Source: CAVXFB01 sp963760935
GTDB taxonomy: Bacteria; Planctomycetota; Planctomycetia; Pirellulales; Thermoguttaceae
NCBI GenBank assembly: GCA_963760935.1
Contig: CAVXFB010000006.1
Coordinates: 62,001-126,000, forward strand
Direction of reading: 5' to 3'
DNA: 64,000 bases
The translations under genes were made by a program, and so were the position numbers. This document shows, one piece after another, positions 35,981-43,494 of the stretch. The first letter of the stretch is position 1. Each line of letters opens with the position of its first letter. The notes under the pieces were generated by a model. That model was not told where the DNA came from. It was given only the letters and a program-made list of their open reading frames with translations, and ran no database searches.

Positions 35981-36731
35981 TAAAGGGGTCGGGAGTCTTT
36001 ATCTTGACAGAATCGGAGGGAAATGGTAATTTCTGGTCATGCCGCGACGCTTGCGAGTCTCAACGGGAGGGTATGCCTACCATGTGCTGAATCGATCTGT
36101 GGGGCGGATGCGTCTCTTCGGCAAAGACCGGGATTTCGAGGCGTTCGAGGAGGTGATTGAGCAGGCGAAGGCCCGTTTACCGATGCGGGTCTTGGCATGG
36201 TGCGTGATGCACAATCATTGGCACTTTGTGCTTTGGCCGCGCGGCGATGGCGACTTATCGGAGTTCATGCGTTGGTTGACGGTGACGCACACGCAACGCT
36301 GGCACGCGGCGCATCGCACGGCAGGCACAGGCCCGCTGTACCAGGGGCGCTTCAAATCGTTTCCGATTCAAGAAGACGGCCATTTATGGACGGTGCTGCG
36401 CTATGTGGAGCGAAATCCACTGCGGGCGAGCATGGTCAACGAGGCGGATGCCTGGCGATGGTCGAGTCTTTGGCATCGCGTGCACCGCAATAAGGCCGGA
36501 CTCTTGGACGCCGGGCCATTGACTTTGCCGCGTCGTTGGCTACAACACGTTCGGACACCGCAGACCGAAGCAGAGTTGGGGGCATTGCGGCGATCGGTGG
36601 TGCGAGGTTCTCCGTTTGGCGAGGCATCGTGGCAAGAGCAGACAGCGAAGCGACTGGGGCTGCAATCCACATTACGTCCGCGTGGTCGGCCGTGGCCAAA
36701 ACAGTCAATATAAAGACTCCCGACCCCTTTA
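35981..36731 (+). mobile_element. REP-associated Y1 transposase element, copy 2 (complete)
   Basis: 751 bp with the same perfect 22-bp inverted ends (35981-36002, 36710-36731) as copy 1. It sits about 85 bases behind the 54-bp repeat. Confidence 0.85.
36039..36713 (+). CDS. REP-associated tyrosine transposase, copy 2
   Basis: 224 residues, the same as copy 1 apart from single changes (for example Leu for Ile in RMRLFGK, Gly for Asp in QEDGHLW, Ser for Asn in LRASMV). All catalytic motifs are kept: MHNHWHFVLW and RYVERNPLRA. The few differences show that the duplication is recent. The ATG follows GGAGGGAAATGGTAATTTC at a long distance, as in copy 1. Confidence 0.88.
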   Translation: MPRRLRVSTGGYAYHVLNRSVGRMRLFGKDRDFEAFEEVIEQAKARLPMRVLAWCVMHNHWHFVLWPRGDGDLSEFMRWLTVTHTQRWHAAHRTAGTGPLYQGRFKSFPIQEDGHLWTVLRYVERNPLRASMVNEADAWRWSSLWHRVHRNKAGLLDAGPLTLPRRWLQHVRTPQTEAELGALRRSVVRGSPFGEASWQEQTAKRLGLQSTLRPRGRPWPKQSI

Positions 36732-36739
36732 GTCTCGCC

Positions 36740-37177
36740 CAACGCTGGCACGCGGCGCATCGCACGGCAGGCACAGGCCCGCTGTACCAGGGGCATTTCA
36801 AATCGTTTCCGATTCAAGAAGACGACCATTTATGGACGGTGCTGCGCTATGTGGAGCGAAATCCACTGCGGGCGAACATGGTCACCGAGGCGGATGCCTG
36901 GCGATGGTCGAGTCTTTGGCATCGCGTGCACCGCAATAAGGCCGGACTCTTGGACGCCGGGCCATTGACTTTGCCGCGTCGTTGGCTACAACACGTTCGG
37001 ACACCGCAGACCGAAGCAGAGTTGGGGGCATTGCGGCGATCGGTGGTGCGAGGTTCTCCGTTTGGCGAGGCATCGTGGCAAGAGCAGACAGCGAAGCGAC
37101 TGGGGCTGCAATCCACATTACGTCCGCGTGGTCGGCCGTGGCCAAAACAGTCAATATAAAGACTCCCGACCCCTTTA
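36740..37177 (+). pseudogene. REP-associated transposase copy 3, N-terminally truncated
   Basis: It begins in mid-gene at the codons for QRWHAAHRTAGTGPLYQG and runs to the shared end RPRGRPWPKQSI and the right inverted repeat (37156-37177). The HUH motif is lost, the left inverted repeat is missing, and the frame is entered from copy 2's right end, so it cannot be active. It carries Asn-Met-Val-Thr (ANMVTEADAW) where the others have ANMVNEADAW or ASMVNEADAW. Confidence 0.85.
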
Positions 37178-37185
37178 GTCTTCTT

Positions 37186-37837
37186 CCATGTGCTGAATCG
37201 ATCTGTGGGGCGGATGCGTCTCTTCGGCAAAGACCGGGATTTCGAGGCGTTCGAGGAGGTGATTGAGCAGGCGAAGGCCCGTTTACCGATGCGGGTCTTG
37301 GCATGGTGCGTGATGCACAATCATTGGCACTTTGTGCTTTGGCCGCGCGGCGATGGCGACTTATCGGAGTTCATGCGTTGGTTGACGGTGACGCACACGC
37401 AACGCTGGCACGCGGCGCATCGCACGGCAGGCACAGGCCCGCTGTACCAGGGGCGCTTCAAATCGTTTCCGATTCAAGAAGACGGCCATTTATGGACGGT
37501 GCTGCGCTATGTGGAGCGAAATCCACTGCGGGCGAGCATGGTCAACGAGGCGGATGCCTGGCGATGGTCGAGTCTTTGGCATCGCGTGCACCGCAATAAG
37601 GCCGGACTCTTGGACGCCGGGCCATTGACTTTGCCGCGTCGTTGGCTACAACACGTTCGGACACCGCAGACCGAAGCAGAGTTGGGGGCATTGCGGCGAT
37701 CGGTGGTGCGAGGTTCTCCGTTTGGCGAGGCATCGTGGCAAGAGCAGACAGCGAAGCGACTGGGGCTGCAATCCACATTACGTCCGCGTGGTCGGCCGTG
37801 GCCAAAACAGTCAATATAAAGACTCCCGACCCCTTTA
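37186..37837 (+). pseudogene. REP-associated transposase copy 4, missing the first ~14 codons
   Basis: Identity to copies 1 and 2 starts at CCATGTGCTGAATCG (37186) and continues to the right inverted repeat at 37816-37837. A GTG at 37190 could start a 209-residue protein that keeps the HUH motif and the Tyr motif but lacks the N-terminal strand MPRRLRVSTGGYAYH. The left inverted repeat is missing. It shares the copy-2 variants (RLFGK, QEDGHLW, ASMV), so it derives from copy 2 rather than copy 1. Confidence 0.8.
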
Positions 37838-37838
37838 G

Positions 37839-38153
37839 TCTTCCCCACCTCTTGAGCTTAAGAAGCTCTCACCGCTCTATTTCGACGACGAGCTTATTGT
37901 TGGAGTAATCCGTACTGTGGTTATACGGTGCTGGGTAACAACGCCGAAAGAAGAGCAAACGCTCGCTGAGGTCAGACGGCAAGTAAACCGCTTAGTGGAA
38001 ATAGCTCTAGGGCAGTTGGAAGAGGACATTGCCGAGGTCAATGCTGACCGCAACAAGACGGGCGAAACGGGGGGGGGCAAAAGGGGGACAAAAGGGGTCA
38101 GAACTATTTTTCGGTTCCAAGACACAAGACACCCGATGATTGAGGAAAAATAG
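37839..38153 (+). pseudogene. Gene fragment behind the transposase array, unknown
   Basis: Open from the end of copy 4: LKKLSPLYFDDELIVGVIRT, then TTPKEEQTLAEVRRQVNRLV and QLEEDIAEVNADRN, an amphipathic helical end, before the frame runs into a G-run and the palindrome at 38085. It looks like the 3' part of a gene whose beginning was removed or displaced by the transposase copies. No family recognised. Confidence 0.35.
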
Positions 38154-38173
38154 TTCTGACCCCTTTGTTGTCC
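38085..38173. repeat. REPIN-like palindromic element
   Basis: GGGACAAAAGGGGTCAGAAC with a following TATTTTT (38085-38111) is mirrored by AAAAATAGTTCTGACCCC and the bases to 38173. Its core AAAGGGGTC is shared with the 22-bp ends of the transposase copies, so it may be a non-autonomous relative moved by such enzymes. Confidence 0.65.
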
Positions 38174-38602
38174 CTGGGCAATATCCTTGAAGCGCAGAGC
38201 GGTCCTGAGAGCTTGGGGGTATATCTATTTAGGCCCCGCAATGCCATTATGGGCATAGGCGGATCGAGCTATGCTGAGGATATCGCGATCGCTGCCTTAG
38301 CGGCGGCCACTGCTGTACGCACCCCAGGTGGAAATAGAGCCGATCTTCATATCGAGTTACGTGAAGCCGGTTACGAATACCACGGAACCACACAGGATGG
38401 ATATGTTCAGTATCGCAACCCAGACGGATCAATTGTCTGGGTACGTCCGAATGGCGAAGTAATTCGCCTCGGTTCAAAGGTCACACCGAGTGGTGGAGGA
38501 AAACCCTACAATCCAAGAATCGACGCTGGTGGCAACCGAATCGATACTCACAATCCAGGCGAGTTTGTCGATCCTATTCCCGATCGAGGAGGACAGCAAT
38601 GA
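38165..38602 (+). CDS. Polymorphic-toxin C-terminal tip, likely orphan cassette
   Basis: 145 codons; the only starts are a TTG at 38165 inside the palindrome and an ATG at 38249, so the natural N-terminus was probably a large carrier that is now missing. The short segment ESLGVYLFRPRNAIMGIGG resembles the junction after an RHS core. The tip follows: LREAGYEYHGTTQDGYVQYR, PDGSIVWVRPNGEVIRLG, KPYNPRIDAGGNRIDTHNPG. It ends in DPIPDRGGQQ with its stop overlapping the next ATG as ATGA, the tight coupling expected of toxin and immunity genes. The toxin activity cannot be named. Confidence 0.55.
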   Translation: MLSLGNILEAQSGPESLGVYLFRPRNAIMGIGGSSYAEDIAIAALAAATAVRTPGGNRADLHIELREAGYEYHGTTQDGYVQYRNPDGSIVWVRPNGEVIRLGSKVTPSGGGKPYNPRIDAGGNRIDTHNPGEFVDPIPDRGGQQ

Positions 38603-38985
38603 GCCAAATTGGACGAATTGAGGTCGCAAATGTTGTAGGAATAGCGTTTGTGGATAATGGTCGGTCGCTACGTTTTGAGATCATTGGAAGCATTCCGCCT
38701 CATGCGACTGAATATGTGACGTTTAAGAACACCTATGGCGTCAAGTTATTTCAAGCGGGCGGCGATGAGTTTCCGATGGTTGTCATCGATTTGACTTGGC
38801 ACGCAATTCCAGACGAAGAAAAAGAACAAGCTCTATCCGCTCACCAGTATCCAATTTTCGATGAATCACAAAGGCCGTTCGCATTTCGACGGCCGCTTGT
38901 GATAGGCCATTTGGAAGGGGCGATTGTTGGCGATGTGCTCGCAGAAGAGGTCATTGTAGGTTTGGGTGACAACCATGACAATTGA
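38599..38985 (+). CDS. Likely immunity protein, overlapping the toxin tip
   Basis: 128 residues, soluble, acidic, beta-rich: MSQIGRIEVANVVGIAFVDN, RFEIIGSIPPHATEYVTFKN, PMVVIDLTWHAIPDEEKEQA. No enzyme motif. GAGGAGGACAGCA lies directly upstream of the ATG and four bases overlap the toxin stop. The 54-bp repeat follows 41 bases after the stop, as after the immunity gene at 35187. AT content is higher than in the host genes. Confidence 0.55.
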   Translation: MSQIGRIEVANVVGIAFVDNGRSLRFEIIGSIPPHATEYVTFKNTYGVKLFQAGGDEFPMVVIDLTWHAIPDEEKEQALSAHQYPIFDESQRPFAFRRPLVIGHLEGAIVGDVLAEEVIVGLGDNHDN

Positions 38986-39307
38986 TCTGTTCGCTCACCG
39001 CCTAACGCCCTACTGCGTGCGGTCTCAATAACATTTCATCCGCAACCGAGGAAGCCAATGAGGCTTGCAGCTAAGAACAGAGCTGAGTGTCCTAGACCAG
39101 CGACATATTACAGCCGAGATGAAGGACGATGACCCCGGCCACTATGGTGGTGTATTGACGAGATAGGCGCGACGTTGTCCGGCGTCGGCATCCCGACCGG
39201 CGCTGAAAGTCGGGTTGCTGTTTGACAATTTGGTGTGAGATGCAGATGTTCCGGCACTTCGGCGCGCACCGTAAGCGTGCGTGCCAGAGTAGGCGGCCTG
39301 CTTGAGC
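38986..39307. other. Non-coding stretch containing the second 54-bp repeat
   Basis: It holds the repeat at 39027-39080 and no supported gene between the immunity gene and the 3' end of the reverse-strand transposase remnant. Confidence 0.4.
39027..39080. repeat. 54-bp cassette-boundary repeat, copy 2
   Basis: 45 of 54 positions match 35841-35894. Core AGGCTTGCAGCTAA. It lies 41 bases after the immunity gene at 38599-38985. Confidence 0.7.
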
Positions 39308-40390
39308 TCAAGCCGCGCGGCAGAGCTTCACAATCGGCAGATGCTTTTTGCCTTTGTAGAAGCTCACTTCGAGCGCGACTCTCGCACCCGGGCTGCCGCG
39401 CACTAGTGCCCAGGGCTTGGCACACGGCAAACCACGTGGCCAACGCGAACGCGGCTCGAATCGTGGGCGACGACTGGTGGGAAAACGACCGAAGTACACT
39501 TCGTTAGGTGTCTTGCCGTCGAGCCAAGTGTGCGGGCGTGACTCGTTGTACCACTCCGCGATGGCGGTGAGTTCACGGCGAAATGCTACGCGACGGAATG
39601 GCACGAGCACCAGGCACGCGAGCAAGCCTTTCAGCGTCAGGATGAATCGCTCGACCACGGCAATGCTCCCGTGCTGACCAATGGCACCATAGCGCGGATG
39701 CTTGATGCCCTTGCGTTTGCACCACCGTCGGAACTGGTTGCAGTCGAACTGCATTCCACGATCGCAGACGATGTGCTCGGGTACCCTCACCCCCTGCCCC
39801 TCTCCCGCACGCGGGCGAGGGGAGTCGCGATTCGCCTTGGCAATCGCCCGTCCAAGGAAGCCGCACACGGCTTGACAGTTTGGCTGGTTTTCAAAGGTCG
39901 TAGCGCCCATCACTCGCCTGGAGAAGTGGTCTACCGCCACCACGACCCACCAAGCGAATGGCCAAGATTGCGGCAGAGCAAACGGCAGCCAAGAACACCA
40001 GTAACCCAGGCCGGTCGGCACCGTGGTTAGGTCAACATGCCACACATGGCTGGGGTACTTGGCCGCGACGATGCGATCTGCCTGTTTCTTGTCGGCATCT
40101 TCCAGCGGCGCGGGAATGTGCCGGGGCTTGCCTTCGAGCATGCGTCCCACCGTCGTTGTTCCGAGATGCAAGCCCCGCCCGAGCCAGCGTCTGCGCAATC
40201 TTGACCTTGCCCATCGTCGGACAAAGCGTCTTGAGCCGCTGCACCGCGTAGCGGACCAACTCGGGGAACTTGTTGACCGGCACGGACAATTGCACGAGCG
40301 CGTCGGGACCGTCTTTGTCCAGGCGGCGCGTCCAGGAAGCGATCGTGGCCAACTGCGAGGCAAACAGATTGACCGCTGTCGAATATGGCC
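39308..40390 (-). pseudogene. Integrase-core (rve, DDE) transposase remnant
   Basis: The N-terminal part (LATIASWTRRLDKDGPDALV, TMGKVKIAQTLARAGL) is in a different frame from the catalytic part (HLGTTTVGRMLEGKPRHIP onward); a one-base insertion near 40170 separates them. The DDE core is visible: VWHVDLTTVPTG (Asp), HIVCDRGMQFD (Asp) and GSIAVVERFILTLKGLL (Glu), then WYNESRPHTWLDGKTPNEV. The helix-turn-helix start is missing upstream of about 40390. A C/G-rich palindrome is read in frame before HIVCDRG as NRDSPRPRAGEGQGVRV. It is not functional. Confidence 0.8.
39783..39828. repeat. Palindrome inserted in the transposase frame
   Basis: CCCTCACCCCCTGCCCCTCT followed by CCCGCACGCGGGCGAGGGGAG. 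Same general family as the element at 28579-28610 and, like it, read in frame. Confidence 0.6.
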
Positions 40391-40496
40391 CATCATGTTC
40401 TCCACCCCGTTGAAATGGTTGCAGGCGAGAGGCACCCATTCTACGGGAGGTCTGACCGAAGCCACAGTGCCTGACGTGAGACGAGCGGAATGGAAC

Positions 40497-40847
40497 CTAC
40501 CAGTCGCCCAAGAATTCCAGGCGGTCGCATATCGACTCGCGATTGAGCGCGGCGGAGAGATGGAGCAGGCGGCGGACGATGTCGCCGATCGTCCGTTGGC
40601 TCGATACGACGATGCCCGCATGGTGGCGACCTTGCCGCAGCCGAATTGCATGGATTTCTGCGAAGTGGGCGACGTTGAAAGTCACCATGGCGCGACCCTC
40701 GGCGGTCGCCCAATCAAGCTGCGACTCATCGGAGTGTCCGCGACGTCCAACTTCGGGAGTGGAACACGCATCAATTCGCGCGCGGCGCAGCGCCATAGCG
40801 ACCGCGCCGTAAACGTCCTCATCGGTGAAAAAGCGGATCGCAGCCAT
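40497..40847 (-). CDS. DUF5615 PIN-like toxin
   Basis: 116 residues with the PIN-fold acidic residues in the expected places: IRFFTDEDVYGAVAMALRRA near the start, then AMVTFNVAHFAEIH and GIVVSSQRTIGDIVRRLLHL. DUF5615 proteins are PIN-like presumed nucleases found next to DUF433 antitoxins. The ATG at 40847 overlaps the stop of the DUF433 gene (TGATG). Both lie at the far end of the tRNA-Arg island, where such a pair could stabilise the island. Confidence 0.85.
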   Translation of the reverse strand: MAAIRFFTDEDVYGAVAMALRRARIDACSTPEVGRRGHSDESQLDWATAEGRAMVTFNVAHFAEIHAIRLRQGRHHAGIVVSSQRTIGDIVRRLLHLSAALNRESICDRLEFLGDW

Positions 40848-41125
40848 CAAGAATGATCGGTAGCCAGGCGGGCCTTTACCGAGGCTTCGTCGTCGGCCGC
40901 CAAGCCGGATTCGATTTCGTCCAGATGGTCATAGGCATATGCCAGGGCATCATGGACGTCCGCGGGTCGAAGGCCGGAATACTGCTGTACGATTTCCTCG
41001 ATGCTCATGCCCTGCCGGTAGCACGCCAGGATCGTGGTCACGCGGATACGGGTGCCCACTACGACCGGTTGGCCGCCGCAGCGGTTTACATCAACTTCAA
41101 CATTACGATAATCCAGCTTGGGCAT
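40847..41125 (-). CDS. DUF433 antitoxin
   Basis: 92 residues, MPKLDYRNVEVDVNRCGGQP, VVVGTRIRVTTILACYRQGM, SIEEIVQQYSGLRPADVHDA: the DUF433 fold with its helix-turn-helix-like part. The start at 41125 is chosen because GAGGATG lies about 9 bases upstream; an ATG three codons earlier is too close to that site. It probably binds DNA at its own promoter as well as the DUF5615 toxin, as is known for similar pairs. Confidence 0.85.
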   Translation of the reverse strand: MPKLDYRNVEVDVNRCGGQPVVVGTRIRVTTILACYRQGMSIEEIVQQYSGLRPADVHDALAYAYDHLDEIESGLAADDEASVKARLATDHS

Positions 41126-41731
41126 CTCGGACATCCTCACACGGCACGCCTTGCGACAGCAATACGTCAATTGTACCATCCGGCGCAACGCACACCAACA
41201 AGCCGTGCCGGTCAAGCGGCCAAGTCTCGCTGCAGATCGATGCAAACTCGACCATCGAGCGGCGAGCAGCATAGCACCACTGGAAGCACCGCGACGATGA
41301 ACTGTCGCCGCAACTCCTTAAGCCCGTTTAGCTTTGGGCGAGTCTCTATCCGGTCTACGGAACCGAAGGTTACAGGTTCGAGCCCTGTGGCGGTGCGCGA
41401 GCAATCGACGCCTTTTTCCGAGTTCTCTCCACAACCTTCCGGCCACCACCCGCAAGAGCGACTTGCAACTTAGCCGATAATCCGTCCATGATATGGGGAC
41501 TGTTGCGGATATGGGCACTGTTGCGATCCTTCGCATTGGAACTGGGTTCCAAATTTTCCAGCGAAGAGTGCAACATTCGTTACAGAACCTTACGAACCCA
41601 ATTTGCCTAAGTTTTTGGGTTTCATCAGCTCAGGGCTATTCAGGGATTGTAGTGGCGACGATTCCGCGCGGGATAATCATGTCTCGCAAACATCCCGTCC
41701 TGCCCGAATTCAACTGTCAGAAAGCGGCAAA
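41126..41731. other. Non-coding region with the island's right boundary
   Basis: It contains the promoter side of the DUF433 gene, the 40-bp tRNA copy at 41351-41390, and a short tandem repeat (GATATGGGGACTGTTGCG then GATATGGGCACTGTTGCG, 41491-41526). No gene is supported. Confidence 0.45.
41351..41390 (+). repeat. tRNA-Arg 3'-half copy, island boundary (att-like)
   Basis: All 40 bases equal 32824-32863, from the anticodon stem to the end of the T stem. The acceptor strand and 5' half of a tRNA are absent, so it is not a second tRNA gene. Confidence 0.8.
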
Positions 41732-43171
41732 ATGATGCGAGAGAGCGATGGCACAGACCCCAAGGGCACCATGCAGGACATGATGTTCGCGCAGATGAGG
41801 ACTCGGCACCTGTTTGAGCAGGCCAAGTCCTCTGCCTACGAGTATATGGATGGCATTTACAGCCGCGCGGTCGTTCCATCCGAAGAGGCCATCAACAATC
41901 TTGACGTGTTTGACGAACCCTTGCCGGACCAGTCGTGCGACTCGGCCGAGATACTCCGTCTGCTGCACGAATATGGATCGCCCGCGACGGTGGCCCAAAG
42001 TGGAGGCCGCTATTTTGGTTTTGTGGTAGGGAGCGTTCTCCCAACAGCCCTGGCCGCTAAGTGGCTGGCCGACGTTTGGGACCAGAATGCGCCGCTCTAT
42101 GTGCTGTCGCCGATCGTCGCCCGGCTCGAAACGATATGCGAGAGATGGCTGATCGACCTTTTCGGCCTTCCGACCGACACGGTTGCCGGCTTTGTCACGG
42201 GCAGTTCAGTGGCCACAATGTGTGGGATCGCGGCAGCTCGCAATTGCATTCTGAATCGCCTCGACTGGGACGTGAACGTCAAGGGACTGTTTGGCGCTCC
42301 GAGAGTTCGTGTCGTGCTCGGCGAACAAGCACACTCTTCCGTGTTCAAGGCGCTGGCACTCTTGGGTTTTGGCCGCGATAATCTCGAACCGGTATCTGTG
42401 GATGATGAAGGACGCATGAAATCCGGCGAAATGCCGGAGTTGGACAATCGGACCATCGTGATCGCGCAAGCGGGAAATGTGAACTCTGGTGCATTCGACC
42501 CTTTCGACGAAATCTGCCGCGCGGCGAACAGCGCGGGGGCCTGGGTTCACGTTGACGGCGCCTTCGGCCTGTGGGGTGCCGCATCGCACCGGCGACGGCA
42601 CCTTACGCACGGCATCGAGCGAGCCGATTCGTGGTCCGTCGATGCTCACAAAACTCTGAACGCGTCCTACGATTGCGGCGTTGTCCTGTGCAAACATCGG
42701 GAGGCACTCATTGGTGCCATGCAGGCGAGCGGTTCATACATTCAGTATAGCGCCAAGGCGAACGGCACGAGGGACGGCATGCTTTATGTGCCGGAAATGT
42801 CGCGCCGCGCCAGGGCCGTCGAACTTTGGGCGGCGCTAAAGTGCCTTGGAAAAGCCGGGGTTCAAGAACTGGTCGACGGCCTTTGCGACCACGCTCTCTC
42901 GCTGGCCAAAAGCTTGGCTGCGGAAGGATTTCACATCTTGAACGATGTTGTTTTCAATCAGGTGCTTGTCGCGTGCGATACGCCGGAATTGACGAAGGCA
43001 ACGCTAGAACACATTCAGCGATCGGGTGAATGCTGGTGTGGTGGAGCGACGTGGCACGGAAAGCCGGTCATCCGAGTCAGCGTGTGCTCGTGGGCGACTA
43101 CCAGAGCAGACATCGAGCGTTCGGCCGCTGCTTTTGTAAAAGCTCGTGAAATGGCCGGGGCCAACCGGTAG
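41732..43171 (+). CDS. PLP-dependent group II (glutamate/aromatic-type) decarboxylase family protein
   Basis: 479 residues from the ATG at 41732. The fold-type I family with SGGRYFGFVVGSVLPTALAA, GFVTGSSVATMCGIAAARN, VHVDGAFGLWGAASHRRRH and the PLP-binding Lys307 in SVDAHKTLNASYDCG. Group II decarboxylases act on glutamate, tyrosine, DOPA and similar amino acids; some members are aldolases or lyases instead. The substrate cannot be inferred. It lies just outside the tRNA-Arg island and stands alone. The ribosome-binding site is weak. Confidence 0.85.
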   Translation: MMRESDGTDPKGTMQDMMFAQMRTRHLFEQAKSSAYEYMDGIYSRAVVPSEEAINNLDVFDEPLPDQSCDSAEILRLLHEYGSPATVAQSGGRYFGFVVGSVLPTALAAKWLADVWDQNAPLYVLSPIVARLETICERWLIDLFGLPTDTVAGFVTGSSVATMCGIAAARNCILNRLDWDVNVKGLFGAPRVRVVLGEQAHSSVFKALALLGFGRDNLEPVSVDDEGRMKSGEMPELDNRTIVIAQAGNVNSGAFDPFDEICRAANSAGAWVHVDGAFGLWGAASHRRRHLTHGIERADSWSVDAHKTLNASYDCGVVLCKHREALIGAMQASGSYIQYSAKANGTRDGMLYVPEMSRRARAVELWAALKCLGKAGVQELVDGLCDHALSLAKSLAAEGFHILNDVVFNQVLVACDTPELTKATLEHIQRSGECWCGGATWHGKPVIRVSVCSWATTRADIERSAAAFVKAREMAGANR

Positions 43172-43175
43172 GACA

Positions 43176-43313
43176 CTAGGCTTTGTTGGAAAACGCCGGC
43201 ACCGCCCGATTGTCATTCTGAGCGCAGCGTAGAATCTACGGGATTTTCCGGCCTCCGAAGAGACCCTTCACTGCGCTCAGGATGACATGTTCGCCTTTTC
43301 CGACAAAGCCTAG
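43176..43313. repeat. 138-bp MITE-like element with 18-bp terminal inverted repeats
   Basis: CTAGGCTTTGTTGGAAAA (43176-43193) and TTTTCCGACAAAGCCTAG (43296-43313) pair with one mismatch. Inside are CATTCTGAGCGCAGCG and CTGCGCTCAGGATGACATG. Partial relatives lie at 13416-13489 and 14986-15024. No open frame inside. Confidence 0.8.
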
Positions 43314-43361
43314 CACGGTCGCGTCTTCCTGGCTATACTCGCAAAAGCTCGACTGCAATAC

Positions 43362-43426
43362 GGCCGACGTGCCGTCGGCCGCTAAACGAGTGTTGCATTG
43401 TTTTTCTGAGAGCTAATAAACGCTCT
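43362..43426. repeat. Two-hairpin interspersed repeat, copy B
   Basis: GGCCGACG/CGTCGGCC (43362-43380), then GCTAAACG and AGAGC/GCTCT (43409-43426). Same order and near-identical bases as the copy at 2267-2351. Confidence 0.7.
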
Positions 43427-43494
43427 GCTGAATGATCGATTGTCATCATGTTCGCAGCCCGGGAGTGCCTATCAAGTCTTTGGAAGAATAATCC

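Larger units (their letters stand above)
43172..43494. other. Intergenic region filled with two repeat elements
   Basis: 323 bases with the inverted-repeat element at 43176-43313 and the two-hairpin repeat at 43362-43426. No gene. Confidence 0.6.

Noticed and set aside
36536..37159. Apparent 207-codon protein bridging transposase copies 2 and 3
   Set aside because: The first part reads copy 2 in a wrong frame; only the second part is real transposase sequence, from truncated copy 3.
34048..38173. CRISPR array, considered because of repeated units
   Set aside because: The repeats are 22-bp ends of 751-bp transposase elements and single hairpins, not short repeats with regular spacers. No Cas genes.
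32870..41350. Search for a site-specific integrase in the island
   Set aside because: Only Y1-type and DDE-type transposases are visible; no tyrosine or serine recombinase motif was found.
41320..41400. Possible second tRNA-Arg gene
   Set aside because: Only the anticodon arm through the T stem is present. The 5' acceptor strand and D arm cannot be found, so it is a fragment.
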